The notes: generated by a model from the letters alone, not told the origin. 64,000 bases of DNA from Zychaea mexicana (GCF_025766255.1 NW_026516778.1:1-64000), one strand, 5' to 3'. Positions 1 to 11,965 are shown, counted from the first letter of the stretch. Translations and numbers: made by a program.

Positions 1-434
1 TTATTACGTCTGGAGCCACCAAAGACAATCCTTTTGATAGGAAAGGGAAGAGCTAAAGTTAAGAGAAAGAGAAGCTAAAGAACTGAACTGTTTATTATTC
101 AATACAAAATATTGGTCTATTTATACTAATTCTAATACACTATCTATATCTAATCTAATTGGTGCTTGATCCAATGGATACCGCAGTACTGCGAAATGGT
201 TTTGCACCTAGTGTGAGTTGTTTTTGCACTCGCAGTAAGAGTGGTGTTACGCAGTAAGTGTATTGTTGCGGGTGTGAAATAAATTTGCACTCATAGTTAC
301 ACCAAGTCTGTGATGAAAATGATACAGAGTAAACTGAAAGATAGTGATACAAGTATATTACAAAGCGAATACTAAGGGGAAGAGCCCGTTTATTGATGCG
401 AATGTATTGGGGACAGCAAGGTAGGTTACAATAC
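1..434. other. Unassigned flank before the minisatellite
   Basis: No convincing gene is visible here. The segment is AT-rich and ends directly at the tandem array. The short motif acgtctgg at the start recurs in inverse orientation near 2,812, but I could not define LTR ends from it. Confidence 0.3.
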
Positions 435-1167
435 AAAGTGGTGGGTGGCTATATAAAGTGGTGAGTGGCCATAGAAAAGTGGTGAGTGGCCATACTAAGT
501 GGTGAGTGGCCGTACAAAGTGGTGAGCGGCTATAGAAAAGTGGTGAGTGGCCATTCTAAGTGGTGAGTGGCCGTACAAAGTGGTGAGTGGCTATATAAAG
601 TGGTGAGTGGCCATAGAAAAGTGGTGAGTGGCCATACTAAGTGGTGAGTGGCTATAGAAGAGTGGTGAGTGGCCATAGAAAAGTGGTGAGTGGCTATATA
701 AAGTGGTGAGTGGCCATAGAAAAGTGGTGAGTGGCCGTACTAAGTGGTGAGTGGCCGTACAAAGTGGTGAGTGGCTATATAAAGTGGTGAGTGGCCATAG
801 AAAAGTGGTGAGTGGCCATGCTAAGTGGTGAGTGGCCGTACAAAGTGGTGAGTGGCCATAGAAAAGTGGTGAGTGGCCATACTAAGTGGTGAGTGGCCAT
901 ACAAGTGGTGAGTGGCTATATCGAGTGGTGAGTGGCCATAGTAAAGTGGTGAGTGGCTATAGAAAAGTGGTGAGTGGCCGTACAAAGTGGTGAGTGGCCA
1001 TAGAAGAGTGGTGAGTGGCCATAGAAGAGTGGCGAGTGGCCATACTAAATGGTCAGTGGCCATATAAAGTGGTGAGTGGCCGTACAAAGTGGTGGGTGGC
1101 GATATAGAGTGGTGAGTGGCCATACAAAGTGATGGGTGGCTATATAGAGTGGTGAGTGGCTAAACAA
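435..1167. repeat. Minisatellite, about 40 copies of an 18-19 bp unit
   Basis: A continuous head-to-tail array of the unit AAAGTGGTGAGTGGCCATA and close variants. Units differ mainly at the CCATAG / CTATAT / CCGTAC segment, so several subtypes alternate in an irregular order. The core GTGGTGAGTGGC is almost invariant. Every unit therefore carries a GTGAGT hexamer, which matches a 5' splice donor on the plus strand. The open reading frames that cross the array simply reflect its periodicity and are not genes. Confidence 0.95.
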
Positions 1168-1289
1168 GTAATATGATTTTTGATCTTGGCTTCTTTCCGT
1201 GTTCTTTATCTATTTTATTTGCACTAATGAATATTTTGGTCAAAACATAATAGTACGGCGCCCACACTACGTACATCACCGCCACCATA

Positions 1290-2244
1290 CACAACTACAG
1301 ATGAATATGAAGACAATGCTAGCTCGACAGGGTAAGTACAATATTTTTTTATTGTAGTAGGCGGCTGTACTTCGGGTCGATATTTACCTTGGTACGGATG
1401 ATTCAGGCGATCCAGATCTGTGTCAAGTGGTGCTTCAGGGTAAGATATCTTTGTCCCTGTTGCTTACATTTTTCCTGTCCTAGTATGGATCAACAGTATA
1501 CTCATATTTAAACACTGCGAGTGAAATATAGATCGTCAAGTACAAGATCCGCTGACCAAGCTGCCGTAACATAAGTCATTTACTTTTTCTTTGTACGCAA
1601 TTCTTGCTGTATATGCGCACTCACACAATGCCAAATTCAATTTAGACCATCATCCCTGCAAGCAGCGGCTGATCAGATAGTGGAAAGTGCTGCCAGTATG
1701 TATATTCTCTTTTGGGAAAAAGAGCATGGGAAGCGTATTGTACGAGCGACTGTTTTCTAGGAGCGTTGCAGATGTGCAAGAACCTGCTTCTCCTACGATT
1801 CAGAATGCTCCCAAGTAAGTATATGATTCTTTTGAAAAATAAATCTGGAAAGGAAGCTATTCTAATCAGTGTTTGGTAACAACTATTTGTATATTTATAA
1901 CAGCACTGATGCTCGTAGCACAAGCCAACAACGCCGTCAAACAAGACAAACAAGACAAGCAACGTAAGTTACATATTCACAACAAGATACTAAAGCGTAA
2001 CGTATGTACATTTCAATGACATTGCATTTTTTACAGATCCACACAAGGCGGACATGATGGGCAAAAGGGAGGAGGAGCAACAGCAGCAGACACGTCAAGT
2101 GGTCGTGGAGGAAAAAAATCAGGAAGGTGTCGTGGCGGTAAGAAGTCATCAGAACGCCGCAGTAACAGAAAGAAACCTGTGGATGATGAACAACAGGATA
2201 GTGACGATGATACGCCCTTGGAAAAAAAGTCCCGAACGAAGTAA
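1290..2244 (+). CDS. 3' part of a multi-exon gene, basic low-complexity C-terminus, function unknown
   Basis: The last two exons are clear. Exon 1904-1963 is followed by GTAAGT and an intron ending TTACAG at 2036, and the reading frame continues from 2037 to a TAA at 2242-2244. The phase fits across the junction. The C-terminal stretch is hydrophilic: Gly/Lys/Arg-rich, then acidic (DEQQDSDDD), then KKSRTK at the end, suggesting a nuclear protein. Earlier exons are probable (donors GTAAGTAC near 1332, GTAAGATA near 1441 and GTAAGTAT near 1812), but their exact junctions and the start codon are not secure. One upstream exon could read LRVDIYLGTDDSGDP. I recognise no domain. It may be host-derived or the tail of an old element. 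Confidence 0.45.
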
Positions 2245-2805
2245 AGGTGAAGTAGTGATAAGGTGTGGTCTGGGAATTCACAAAAAAAAAATAAAAAATA
2301 AAAGACGGTTCGTGTGAGGAGGTCTCTATGAGCTATACGTGACGCTGTTGATGTGGGTTGATATGGGTTGTTTTGGGTTACTACTGGTGAATTACTAGCA
2401 ATGAAAACTGGTGGATATTGGTAATTTTTTGTGAAAGTTGTTTCTGGTGAATTTAGGTGAAATTGCCATTTTCACCTTAACAATAATTAACCAGGTTTTA
2501 CAAAGATTAACCGTGGTGAATAGCATTATTCCTAGACTTTCCAATTGATTCCACATCCATAACCATTGGATGCGAGTACTTTCCACAACCTTCGAGCATC
2601 ATCTTTGATGTTCAATTAATATAGATGTATTGAAAGATATAAATACCCCCTCATTTTATTTGAATAAAAACATTGAATTTCTACCTCCCACTTTTGACTT
2701 AACCTTTCAAGTGTTGTTTTCAATCACTCAAGACCTAAACACGGCTTGTTTTATATTACATATTGTTTATTGCTCATAACTGAAGCTAAATAAACCCTTC
2801 TATTA
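2245..2805. other. Intergenic, no gene seen
   Basis: Contains T/G-rich quasi-repeats such as tgggttgatatgggttg near 2,350 and scattered ggtgaa motifs, but no coding structure I can support. Confidence 0.3.
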
Positions 2806-2808
2806 AGA

Positions 2809-2928
2809 CCAGACGTAACATTCCTGCTCTTATTTCTCATTTACTTGGACAGACGTAGCATTCCTGATCCTTATTTCTCATTCATTTTGGACAGACGTAA
2901 CATTCCTGATCCTTATTTGTACTCACTG
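2809..2928. repeat. Three imperfect tandem copies of a ~42-bp unit
   Basis: The unit begins CAGACGTAACATTCCTG and continues with CTTATTTCTCATT. Three consecutive copies start near 2812, 2853 and 2895 and differ by a few substitutions. Confidence 0.8.
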
Positions 2929-4370
2929 AGCTTAATCAAGACATCAGCTCACTACTATTTACGACCTTGGACATAAACCATACACATTTTTACCTTACTT
3001 TACACTCATATCACTTGACAACCCGTCTGTAATAAACGATATTATTACTGGTGCTCACTACAAAACATACACATAAACCGTTACGCAACTACCTTGAATA
3101 CCCCAAATTCACCGTAACAGTGGTACATAATTTGTGCAGCTTGTCCGACCTATGTTTTTGTGGCTGCATTAATAGACAATCAAAAGAGGGTGATGGTGAT
3201 CGTGACTCATATATACTCCCGCTATCACTGCTACCGCGGCCAACGGCATCCATGTTCTTGAGAACATCACCACCAATTACAGAGCATATGACGACGATCG
3301 TCCCTGATAATAATACTGATCACTTTTGTGGCATCATGAACACCAGTCATATAAATAATTCAATGACGACCGAAACAAATCTTGAAGGGTCTACAGCAGT
3401 GACAGCAACGTCTTTTTCAGCAACAGCATCACCCACACGCAGCTACAACATTCAGAGACAAGACGACGCTAATGACAATAGCAACAACAACAACTAAAAA
3501 AATGATGTCCTGGACCAAGAAAACGATGCGAGCACCTTTCAAGCAGCTGATTTGTAAACCTTGCCTACGCGGTCTCTGGGTTTCCGAAGAACGCTCGAAA
3601 TAGTAGCTGTGCAGCCTTAGTCAAATGCTAGCCCGACAGGTCATCGTTACTGCATTTACTCTAGTCCTAGCAATGGCCGACCCCAATTCCTCAATATACA
3701 CCAGTAAAGCATGGCTGCCTATAATTTACTTCATTATGTAGATCAGTTACATAGTATCTGTTCCCCTGGCACATGCAAATCTTCCAAATCTTGCAATAAA
3801 ATCTAGGAAAAAGCTCGGTTGCCAACAACAACCGCGGTGGGTCCGACTGTATCAGCAGAATGGCAGCATCAATAACTTTAACATTAGGTTAGTATTTAGT
3901 TACTTTAGGAGATAAACCATTATTAATTGCAGCATATTAAGTTTATTTGGGGTCATACATATGAGCTATGGTGTGCCACACTTTATGAAAACAACCCATA
4001 CAAATGAATGGAACAGGTCCGTGCAATGGTCGCACAAGAAGCAACAATTATTCTATGAACCCCCTTCCTACTGCTTACTTTATAAGCAAAACCCAGTTTG
4101 AAAGGGTGATCCTTTGCTCTTGCTGTCACAATCAAAGGATCGACATCATGAAATACATGGATGACTTCTTTGTGTTTATTTGTGGGCTGGTAAATGGGGA
4201 AAAGAACAACAGAGCACGGGGTATGTGTAGTGCCACTGTCCACTTCTATTACAGCACTTGATGTATATGAATGTGGTGTTTATATTATGGCTCGAGTACC
4301 TATATCTTCGCGACATGTGAATGTACCTATCTGTACACATACATGTACTGCAGTAGACAGCGGCATAGGC

Positions 4371-4375
4371 ACAGA

Positions 4376-4441
<66 letters not shown>
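4371..4441. repeat. (GA)n microsatellite
   Basis: About 70 bp of GA dinucleotides, with two GAAA interruptions at the left side. The ORFs on both strands here encode only RERERE or SLSLSL and are repeat artefacts. Confidence 0.97.
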
Positions 4442-4444
<3 letters not shown>

Positions 4445-5563
4445 CCTTGAATAAAAACACATCAACTTTTTGTTTACTGCCTCCTTAATATTGCCTCGGA
4501 TCCCACCTCCCTGAAACGTATCATAGCATAAGAGCCACTTTTTCATATTATTAAACGAAGATTTCTAGTAACAAAAAAGCATCACATAAAGATCAAAATA
4601 CGACCACCGATGCTGAATAGTAGTCATTACTATGGTCTGCCGCATCATCGAAGAACCAAATCGATCATTATTCTGACACGTCCTCAACGAATAGTAGCAA
4701 TGACGCGTCAGCGATGAGGTATGCCACAATCCACATTGCCAGAAGCTGGAGCAGCAGTTGATCGACCGTAATCATCCTAATGACAACAACAGCGGGGGAG
4801 AAGAAGAAGATGATGGCAATGTGGTTTTATCTTCTTCTTCTTCTTCTTCTTTTTCGGAACACAATCATAGTAGCACTAATCAACCGCATGAGAAACGTGA
4901 TAGAAACCATATCCATTTCGGAGCACTTGTCTTGTGGTATAGTCAATCTACGTACTCGTCGGAACGTTTAAGAAGGAAACAAAGATGGTGTTAATTGATC
5001 TGTTTTGCTTGCTAATTATTTAGTCTTTGTATAAGTGTCGGTATGTTGGGTCTGAACACAGGGATTGTATTATTGCTACTCAACATCATACTTACAGTGC
5101 TCTAAAGGTATATATAACGTATCAAGGTTAGCCTCACCCCATTTACAGCACGCTTAAATGAAAAGGTTTTAGCGCTCATCTCGCTGTCTGGATGCATCTA
5201 CCCTATCTTTTCGGCTGCTTACTCGTTCAGCCGCTATGTATGTAAAAAGAGCTTTTTTTTTTGTTTTCCTCTCTCTCTCTCTCTGTCTCTTTTGACAAAT
5301 TACTGAATACTCTATACTCTTTGCTACAGGCAGAAATCTCGCAGACGTAATTGGACGCCAAGCCCTCTTGGTCATTTAACAATGCTTATTCCTGATCGGA
5401 TCCTTATCCTGCAGCACAACACAAGACATGTTGCAAATAATCGCAGCTACAGCGGTGGCTGGTCTTGGTGGTGGAACTCTATTTCATTATCGTCTATCGT
5501 TGTCTTGAATCGTGTAGTCCATCAGCATCGTTGTCCTTATCATCGTACTACTACTATGATACT

Positions 5564-5571
5564 ACTACTAT

Positions 5572-5604
<33 letters not shown>
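5564..5604. repeat. (TAG)n trinucleotide microsatellite
   Basis: An ACT run followed by about 13 TAG units. The ACT/TAG boundary makes a short inverted repeat. Confidence 0.95.
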
Positions 5605-6039
5605 CAAAGATCATACAATCAGTGCTACAGCACTTTATGAACGTTATCACGTGTACATTCAAACTACACCAGCCTGTCTCTTGTTTTTTGATGTAGCTGG
5701 GATTGGCGTTAGGACCTTATGTAGAAGGATGTCACGAACCTCGACCTCTGCTGAGTGATCATCCTTAACTTCGGTGATCACATAATAAATCCCCCAATAG
5801 CAATATCGTAAATCATCATAATCCGACTTATCAACCTCAATTCCAATTTTTCCGTATTCACATCATCAAATTCCATGTAAAAGATATATATATTATATAC
5901 CCTAGTCGTTGTATGATGAAACATCAGCAGTTATCTTGGTTCTTCCAGCGAATCTTCGTCAGTATGTCTAATGCGAATAGAAACGCCAAAAGATGAAGGC
6001 ATTTATATGAAGGAGCCCAACATGAAACGTGATAATGTG

Positions 6040-7030
6040 CGTTATACTGTCCAGGTCAACGTTAGATTTTCAACCTGAAAATCGAAAAGAGATCAGTGCA
6101 TCAGCTGCAGCGACGCAGTTGGGTATTCACATTCGAACTACTCAGAGAGGGGTTAGACAATATAGTTTATGCCCTGATAGCATTTTGATAATTGTAAACG
6201 GATTGTTCATTAGTGTATCGTATCTTGTAGTGTCCAAAGATCATAAAACGGCAAATAATAACTTCATTGATGCTTATTCTCTGCTGCTGTTGTTAAAGTG
6301 ACAGAACATTTATTGAAGCAATTCAAGATCTTAGATTTTCAAGCAGCACTGTTTAAGAGTTTATGTGGAGTGAATACAATCTTTTGTTCTGTGGAAAGAA
6401 AAAGTTCAGCAAAGATTGAGGAGCGGTACTGTACAATTGGTTTGTAAGTGGGAAAACACAGACATGAACTTCCTCACAAATTGCGTGTTTCTAAGACGAG
6501 TCTGCTTTGATATTAAAATGAAACGCTCAAGAGCCTGGTCCACAAAAGATCGTGCTATCGTTACTCGACCTACAACGAGAGCAAACACGCCGTCTATATT
6601 GGGCGCTATCTCTGCAGCAATTTGATCACAGTCGACGTAAAAGAACTGAGACCTGCGAAGAATAGAAGGCTAATGGATATATAAGCTCAGGAACTGTGAC
6701 AGGCCATTGGATTAGTTTTTTTAAGAGCGACTCTCGATGAAATGGACAAATGTCCGCATATTAAAGGACACCGTATCGTCATGGGCAATGCACTATTCAC
6801 ATGCATGAAAACATAAAGAGGTATATCAAGTATCGAGGATATAAATGCGTGTATCTTCCTACTTACTGTACTCTCCCGAGCTTATTGCCATAGAGCAGTT
6901 CTGGGCAGTGGCAAAGAGCAAAGTGAAGCATCATTGGCTTTTGCAAGAAGATATTATATCGGAGAGAATCAAGGTCCTGCAACAGCGTAGAAAAGGTTAT
7001 TTCAAAGTATTTTTGCAAATGTTGGGATAA
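6040..7030 (+). pseudogene. Decayed Tc1-like (DDE_3) transposase
   Basis: Fragments in several frames line up in the order of a Tc1-type transposase. A helix-turn-helix piece (AAATQLGIHIRTTQRGVRQY, ~6100-6160) is followed by a catalytic-core piece (KWENTDMNFLTNCVF, then MKRSRAWSTKDRAIVTRP and LGAISA, 6446-6618). A middle piece near 6720-6800 (RATLDEMDKCPHIKGH) precedes the last conserved block, YSPELIAIEQFWAVAKSKVK (6869-6928). This last block matches the family signature around the third catalytic acidic residue (consensus YSPELNPIEQFW). Frameshifts and stops separate all blocks, so the copy is dead. Terminal inverted repeats were not identified. The family identification is confident; the exact limits are not. 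Confidence 0.85.
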
Positions 7031-7177
7031 ATGAAGTATGATATGTAACAAAGAGTCGTGATAATAATAAGGTAAGCAATAAACTTTCTTATCTTACTGT
7101 AGGTCAAGTAATCTTGTAAGTTTTCTGAAGAAAGGCCAGCGATTTAGAAAGAAAATAAATTTTATTTGATATCGTCA

Positions 7178-8332
7178 TTATGTTTGTGATCTGCGAACGA
7201 ATGCTTTCTGACCACTGAACATTCGGATAACTTTGTCGCTGTGCAATATGTCGTGTCTGCTGTAAACGTTTACAGTATGTACAATGTCAACTACGAGTTC
7301 AACTATGTTTTTGTTAACCCGAAGGAAATGGTGCAGATCATCAATATTGGTGGTCAAGCCGCGGTAATCGATCGTCACAAGCCTGACTTTGCGTTGTGAC
7401 TTTGTGATCTCTTCTATCATGGCTTGCGTGCTACCACTATAACCATCGAGCTCTAACCCTGGACGATCATAGTCACGCGAAGCTATAGGATCAAATGCAG
7501 ACGTGCTAATCGATACAAACACATTTTCGCATAGAAGCTTTGTTTTCAGTTTGTAGATCTGAAGGCCGACTGATTTTTTTTTTTGCGGACAACGGTTCCA
7601 GCGTTCGACTTTTTCTTGCGTACCCGATCGTGTAGATGGTTGAATGTGTGGCTTTAACCTTTGCACGGAATTAATGGATGTTGCTGATATCAGTCCAAGT
7701 AAAATCACGGTATTTGAGCTTGACTACGTTGTAATGACGACCGTGCTTTCGAACTCTTTTTGTTTGCTTGCGTTTCGCAGGACCCCAAAATCCATCCTTG
7801 CTCATCCATTCTGCCAAGTCTTCCTTTTTCAAAGTGTCGTTTTGCATATATTGTTGAACAATTTTGTATACTTCTTGTTTGGATAAAAACATGGTATCTG
7901 TCACGCCAGATGTCGGTTGCTTGGGCATGATTTGCTTTGTTAGCTGCAATATGGCCGTACGGGATGGAGGAATAGATGGACCGTATGATTCGCTGCTGAT
8001 GCTTTCAAAATGCTCTTCATTTTCGACAGCACTTTTGGTTGTTGAGACAGTTGGCAATCGTTGAAACCGCCACGGTTCCTTAATAATCTTTGCCGTTGAA
8101 ATAGCGACAGCAACTAGAGGATCGCCGTTGACTAATGTCGCTGGTGCTAGGCCAGTTTTTCGTAACCATGTCAGAGCACGATCTTTATTCTCATCCATGA
8201 CATCGAGATCGAAGATGCTGCAAGCAGCATCACCTGCAGTCAAAAATATTGGTGGAAAACAAAGGAAGGTGTGCAAACTTAAAAAGAAAAGAGATTGTAC
8301 TAGCCACTGTGAAGTAATTTGGAATACCTGGA
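7178..8332 (-). pseudogene. Gene of unknown function with one frameshift
   Basis: Two long minus-strand frames, 8276-7671 and 7708-7178, overlap by about 40 bp and read as one protein if a single frame change is allowed near 7690. The first part contains a probable 3' splice site (TGACTGCAG at about 8240), so the apparent start at 8276 is likely inside an intron. An upstream exon ending in KKNTKKLTP near 8332 would splice to GDAACSIFDLD. Features: a basic stretch (GPAKRKQTKRVRKHGRHYN), then DFTWTDISN, and later RLVTIDYRGLTTNIDDLHHF and VDVYSRHDILHSDKV-like segments (read IVHTVNVYSRHDILHSDKV). The second half has the look of a conserved alpha/beta domain. I do not recognise the family. It sits between transposon remnants and could be an accessory transposon gene or a decayed host gene. 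Confidence 0.55.
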
Positions 8333-8610
8333 GTCAGCTTTTTGGTGTTTTTCTTGGGGGAATTAAGAGCACTTGAGCGGTTGCTGTTGATTGCTGTTAA
8401 ATTTAACAGTTTCTTGAATTAAAAAAAGGGTCATTCTTTGTTTCCATTCAATATGACCAACACTAGGGGTGGTAGTGGTAGTGGTAGTATGATTATTATT
8501 ATATTAATTTCATTTTTATCTTTATTCTTTAATATATACAATATTATAAGAGAATATAAAACATTATTTAAGTTCATATTAACCTTCTAATATAAAAAAT
8601 AAAGATTATA
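8333..8610. other. AT-rich spacer with a short (GGTAGT)n run
   Basis: Contains ggtggtagtggtagtggtag at 8467-8487 followed by ATT repeats. No gene seen. Confidence 0.4.
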
Positions 8611-9384
8611 TGGTGCAAGCACCTTATAATCCGCAAATTTTTAGGTAATCTTTGAATCCCTACTACTTTAATATCACCTTAAAATAAAAAAAGAAGCGGC
8701 TACTTATGTTTTTTAGACCTTTAAAAACAATATTTGTGGATTAGATTTGAGTTCTTGCTTCTTTAAAAAAAGTTATAGGCTTCTGAAGTTAGTCACTTTT
8801 GGCTGAGGGATAGCAAATTGAAACATATAGGATTATACTTCAGCAAGCGGAAATCAAGTTTAGCCTTATGGGTAAAATATTTAAGCGGTCCAAAGCCACT
8901 TGCCAACTGGCTACTAACTTAGGTTCATGTTTGCTTTGCCTTCTCATGCGTATTCCACACAATTTCTCCATTATACCTTGTCCTAAAGATCGAAAGAAAG
9001 CTGCTAAAAAGCCTAATTGAACAGAAATCGGTAACTTCGTCACTATAATGGAGCAATTGCAGCTGCATATAAGGAATGTGCGACAACTCCTCTGCTAGCC
9101 TTCAGAAACACCTTCCTATTGCTTTAGACTAAGCTTTTCCCCCAATAACCCCACAAAGATTTGTAGATATTACAAAAGATGGTTTTATTATATAGAAGCA
9201 TATAAGTAAAGGGAGAGGATGCCTGGGCAGAAGATGAAGAAGTGAGGATATTCATAACCAAAATTGCAAGCTCCCATCGGAAAGTAGGCATTGATGATTA
9301 AAAACTACCATATATAGAAGCGGAATCTGAAAATTCGAAATTGAAACAAATTTCAAAATTGTGGATTATAAGGTATGTGCACCA
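8611..9384. mobile_element. Non-autonomous mariner-type element (MITE) with TGGTGCA termini
   Basis: The left end starts TGGTGCAAGCACCTTATAAT and the right end is its near inverse complement, ending GTGCACCA at 9384. Both ends are flanked by TA (8609-8610 and 9385-9386), the standard Tc1/mariner target duplication. The 774-bp interior has no transposase. The TGGTGCA terminus is shared with the larger elements at 33,688 and 55,922, which carry transposase sequence, so one of those lineages probably mobilised it. Confidence 0.8.
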
Positions 9385-10188
9385 TAGAAATAATGCATTA
9401 TTAGAAATTAATAATTAATAACTTTTTGTTACTTAGTAACAATTTTTTTTTAAAAAAAATCTCTAAAGATTATTATAAACATCATTTTTTTAAAAATAAA
9501 AGATATCAATAATATAATTTACAATTGTAAATTGATTATAGAATCTTTATTCTTATTCTTTATATAGTAAAAATCCTTGTTGGTATGAAGAAAATGGAAA
9601 TATTTTTATTGCTAAGACATTGATGTCATATTTTTACCTAATTTTTTTAAAAATAGCATTTTAATTAGTTGCTATAGTAACAATCTAATCAATAATAGTT
9701 GTAGATGTATATAAAATCAAATAATAGTAGCTATTAAAAAATCAATGTAATCTAAATAGGTCCCCTCTGCAAAATGTGGATATGTTACACAAGTAGTATC
9801 GATAAGCTGGCAAAGTGTAATTAGTAAACACCAATTAAAAGAGTACAGTCTATTATTGATGGCTAAGTGATAAAATCTATGTATGGCCCAGCTTCTTTTT
9901 GCAATCATTACTTTGTTCTCTTCTATTCAACTCCTTTTTTGTCATAGGCAAAGCTAAATATGAGAAGCTCACAGATGAGCAAAATGACATTATCTACAAC
10001 TACTACATCCAGAAGGAGAAAGCTAAAGTCAAGACATTTTAAGGATCTAGTTGCTTAGGCTAAAATTGAGTTGAACCTCAAGAATATCACTGTAGGAAAA
10101 TTCTTGTGGATTTTAAATTCTTATAAACACTAAGTAAAGTAACAAAAATTCTTTAAGGAATCTTGTGAATCAAAGTAGCGATAAAGCA
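9385..10188. other. AT-rich region, possible tiny pogo-like fragment
   Basis: Very AT-rich to 9900. Around 9945-10035 one frame reads AKYEKLTDEQNDIIYNYYIQ, which vaguely resembles the N-terminal DNA-binding start of pogo/Tigger transposases, but it is too short to call. Confidence 0.25.
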
Positions 10189-10330
10189 GTCACACGTTCA
10201 CAAGAAATCACAAAACGTTTTGTGGAATACCAAAGCGGTCACATGCTCACAAGAAAATCACAGAACACTATGTGGACTACCAAAGTGCTCACACATTCAC
10301 AAGAAATCACAAAACATTTTTGTGGAATAT
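10189..10330. repeat. Three tandem copies of a ~50-bp unit
   Basis: Each copy has the form GTCACAyGTTCACAAGAAATCACA followed by a TTTTGTGGAATACC-like tail. Copies start near 10190, 10239 and 10289. The CACAAGAAATC motif also recurs around 16,360-16,430. Confidence 0.8.
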
Positions 10331-10619
10331 TCATTATATAGACTTTAAAAAATAGCTTTATTCAATTACATGATACTAGCTAAGGTTTGTTGATTGCTGG
10401 AATACTGGTCGAGCGTATACAAATGAAAACCATCCCTTTCTCTCTATATATATATCACATATACTCTCACTATATATATATATGTATATGCATGTATTTA
10501 TATAATAATTAAACTTTCTGATACTTTAACTTACCTTTCAATTAAATTTATTTTTTTGGGGGGAGCAGCTCCGAGCCGCTTTGTTGTACGGCGTCGTTTG
10601 GTAGACTGCGTGGACTGGG

Positions 10620-10745
10620 CAAGGGAAGGGGCAGGAAGAAAAGCAGAAGCAGCAACAGGAAGAGAAGAAGAGAAGCAGGAAGAGAAGCAGAAGCAGGAAG
10701 ATCAGCAGAAGCAGAAACAGGAGGAGTAGTAGAAGCAGAAGCCAG
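10620..10745. repeat. Purine-rich GAAGCAG-type low-complexity repeat
   Basis: Irregular GAAGCAG / GGAAGAG / AGCAGAAGC units over about 125 bp on the plus strand. No coding call is made from it. Confidence 0.8.
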
Positions 10746-11118
10746 TTCTTGTTGTCTACATAATAGTTAATATATATTTGATTGTGGTTGCTCTAGTGTA
10801 GTAGTTTTCATACCTAGAAACCGCTCTCGACTTGCTGGATCTGCCATAGTTATTCCAGCATTCCTAGCAGGCTTTTCAATACTTTATTAATTTTTTTATT
10901 TTTGATTTATTTTATATATTTAGTTGTTAAGTTTTATTTTTAAATGATAAATAATGATCAATATAATTAGGGGTGGTCAGAGAAAATCTTTGATTTTCGA
11001 TGACGTGGTTAGCTGGTCATTATGACAGTAGTCATAACCCTAGAATGATGGTAATCATTCTAAACATTTGCCTACAAATGCCTCATAAACAGTGCTCCTA
11101 AAGGATATAGCGAGCTGC

Positions 11119-11568
11119 CTACTGCCCCTGGCAGACAGCAAAATCAATGCCCTGCTTTTTTGCCAGGTTCATGAAAAGGCTAATAGCCCAGTTGCTATCT
11201 TTGCTTTGTAGCTTAACGAAGTAGTGGGTCATGCTGTTGTCAGCACCATTCTGCAATCTTTTCATCAGATCGATCACAACACGTTCGCGGATGTGCTTGA
11301 TGTCAGTCTGGGCTTTGATCAAAGCACCACCTTCAAACTGGTGGTAGCCTTGAAGGAGAAGGCGCTCGACATCATCCTTGTTAGCTTTCTTCACCATCTT
11401 CCCCTTAGTATTTAGGGCCACTGGGTGGGGAATGAGGGCAACCGTCTCAGCAAGTTCTGCTTCATCGACAACTGGCACCTCGACTAGGGATTGCGCCGTT
11501 AGGATCTGGTCGAGCTTCTCTAGAATGATTGCTTGATTCGTCTCTACATTGATAAGACGATGCTCCAT
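11119..11568 (-). CDS. Small helical protein of unknown function
   Basis: A clean 149-codon frame. The N-terminal 35 residues look like an amphipathic helix or coiled coil (MEHRLINVETNQAIILEKL). The middle is acidic, then lysine-rich (NTKGKMVKKANKDDVERL), and the C-terminal half is helical and ends AKKQGIDFAVCQGQ. The frame stays open upstream of the Met for about 20 codons, so the true N-terminus may be longer or lie in another exon. I recognise no domain. It lies between repeat-rich DNA and the tRNA-like repeat unit at 11,884, so it may belong to a mobile element, though nothing in the sequence proves that. Confidence 0.5.
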   Translation of the reverse strand: MEHRLINVETNQAIILEKLDQILTAQSLVEVPVVDEAELAETVALIPHPVALNTKGKMVKKANKDDVERLLLQGYHQFEGGALIKAQTDIKHIRERVVIDLMKRLQNGADNSMTHYFVKLQSKDSNWAISLFMNLAKKQGIDFAVCQGQ

Positions 11569-11829
11569 ACGAGTGAAGACTTGGAGGAAATTGAGGTTAG
11601 CGTTGGAAGGTGTTTGGTTAGTATTTATTTTTTTAAAAAAATGTTTTTGGGAAGAAGAGAAGAAAGAAATGTTTTTTTGGGAAACTTTCGCGGTAATTTA
11701 AAAGTATTTGTCACCTTTATTAACTAAGTGGCTATAACATATCGTTCAATTGAGACTTACCTATCATTTCATACTCATCGTCCACTATCCAACCATGCCC
11801 ATATATTGTTGCGATAACTGCGATAGAGA

Positions 11830-11965
11830 GTAATCAATAACAATTAATTTTACTGTAAATAGTAAATTAATTACGTCATTGTTTTTACTCTGTCAAGCTA
11901 ACCATCGATCCAGTAGGTCTAGGTTAGAGGCGGGATATGCTCATTACCATTCTGCTACTATAAGC
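11830..11965 (-). repeat. tRNA-like dispersed repeat unit (family R), minus orientation
   Basis: The reverse complement reads tagcagaatggtaatgagca, then gcttgacagag, then a near-palindromic AATTAATTTACTATTTACAG segment, then a GATTACTC end. This matches the units at 16,668 and 17,271 and, less closely, the arms of the foldback element at 28,840. See the findings for the A-box/B-box resemblance. Confidence 0.75.

Larger units (their letters stand above)
2929..6000. other. Long region with no recognisable gene
   Basis: Open frames such as 3051-3497 (Ser/Thr/Asn-rich C-terminus) and short frames around 4000-4260 and 4758-4994 have no recognisable domain, no promoter context and are limited by stops. 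Several simple repeats are embedded. The region could be decayed mobile-element sequence, but I see nothing diagnostic. Confidence 0.3.

Noticed and set aside
821..1123. 100-codon minus-strand ORF rich in HHS/YGHSPL repeats
   Set aside because: It lies wholly inside the minisatellite; the repeats make open frames by periodicity.
1..2930. An LTR pair suggested by acgtctgg at the window start and its inverse near 2,812
   Set aside because: The matching stretch is too short and in inverted orientation, and no primer site or purine tract is seen.
4176..4546. ORFs encoding SLSLSL or EREREREK runs
   Set aside because: They are translations of the (GA)n microsatellite.
5382..5758. ORFs with poly-Val, poly-Leu or poly-Ser
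   Set aside because: Translations of the TAG/CTA trinucleotide repeat in different frames.
10189..10330. CRISPR-like array (also considered at 26,095 and 2,809)
   Set aside because: The units are directly tandem with no unique spacers, and the context is eukaryotic transposon DNA.
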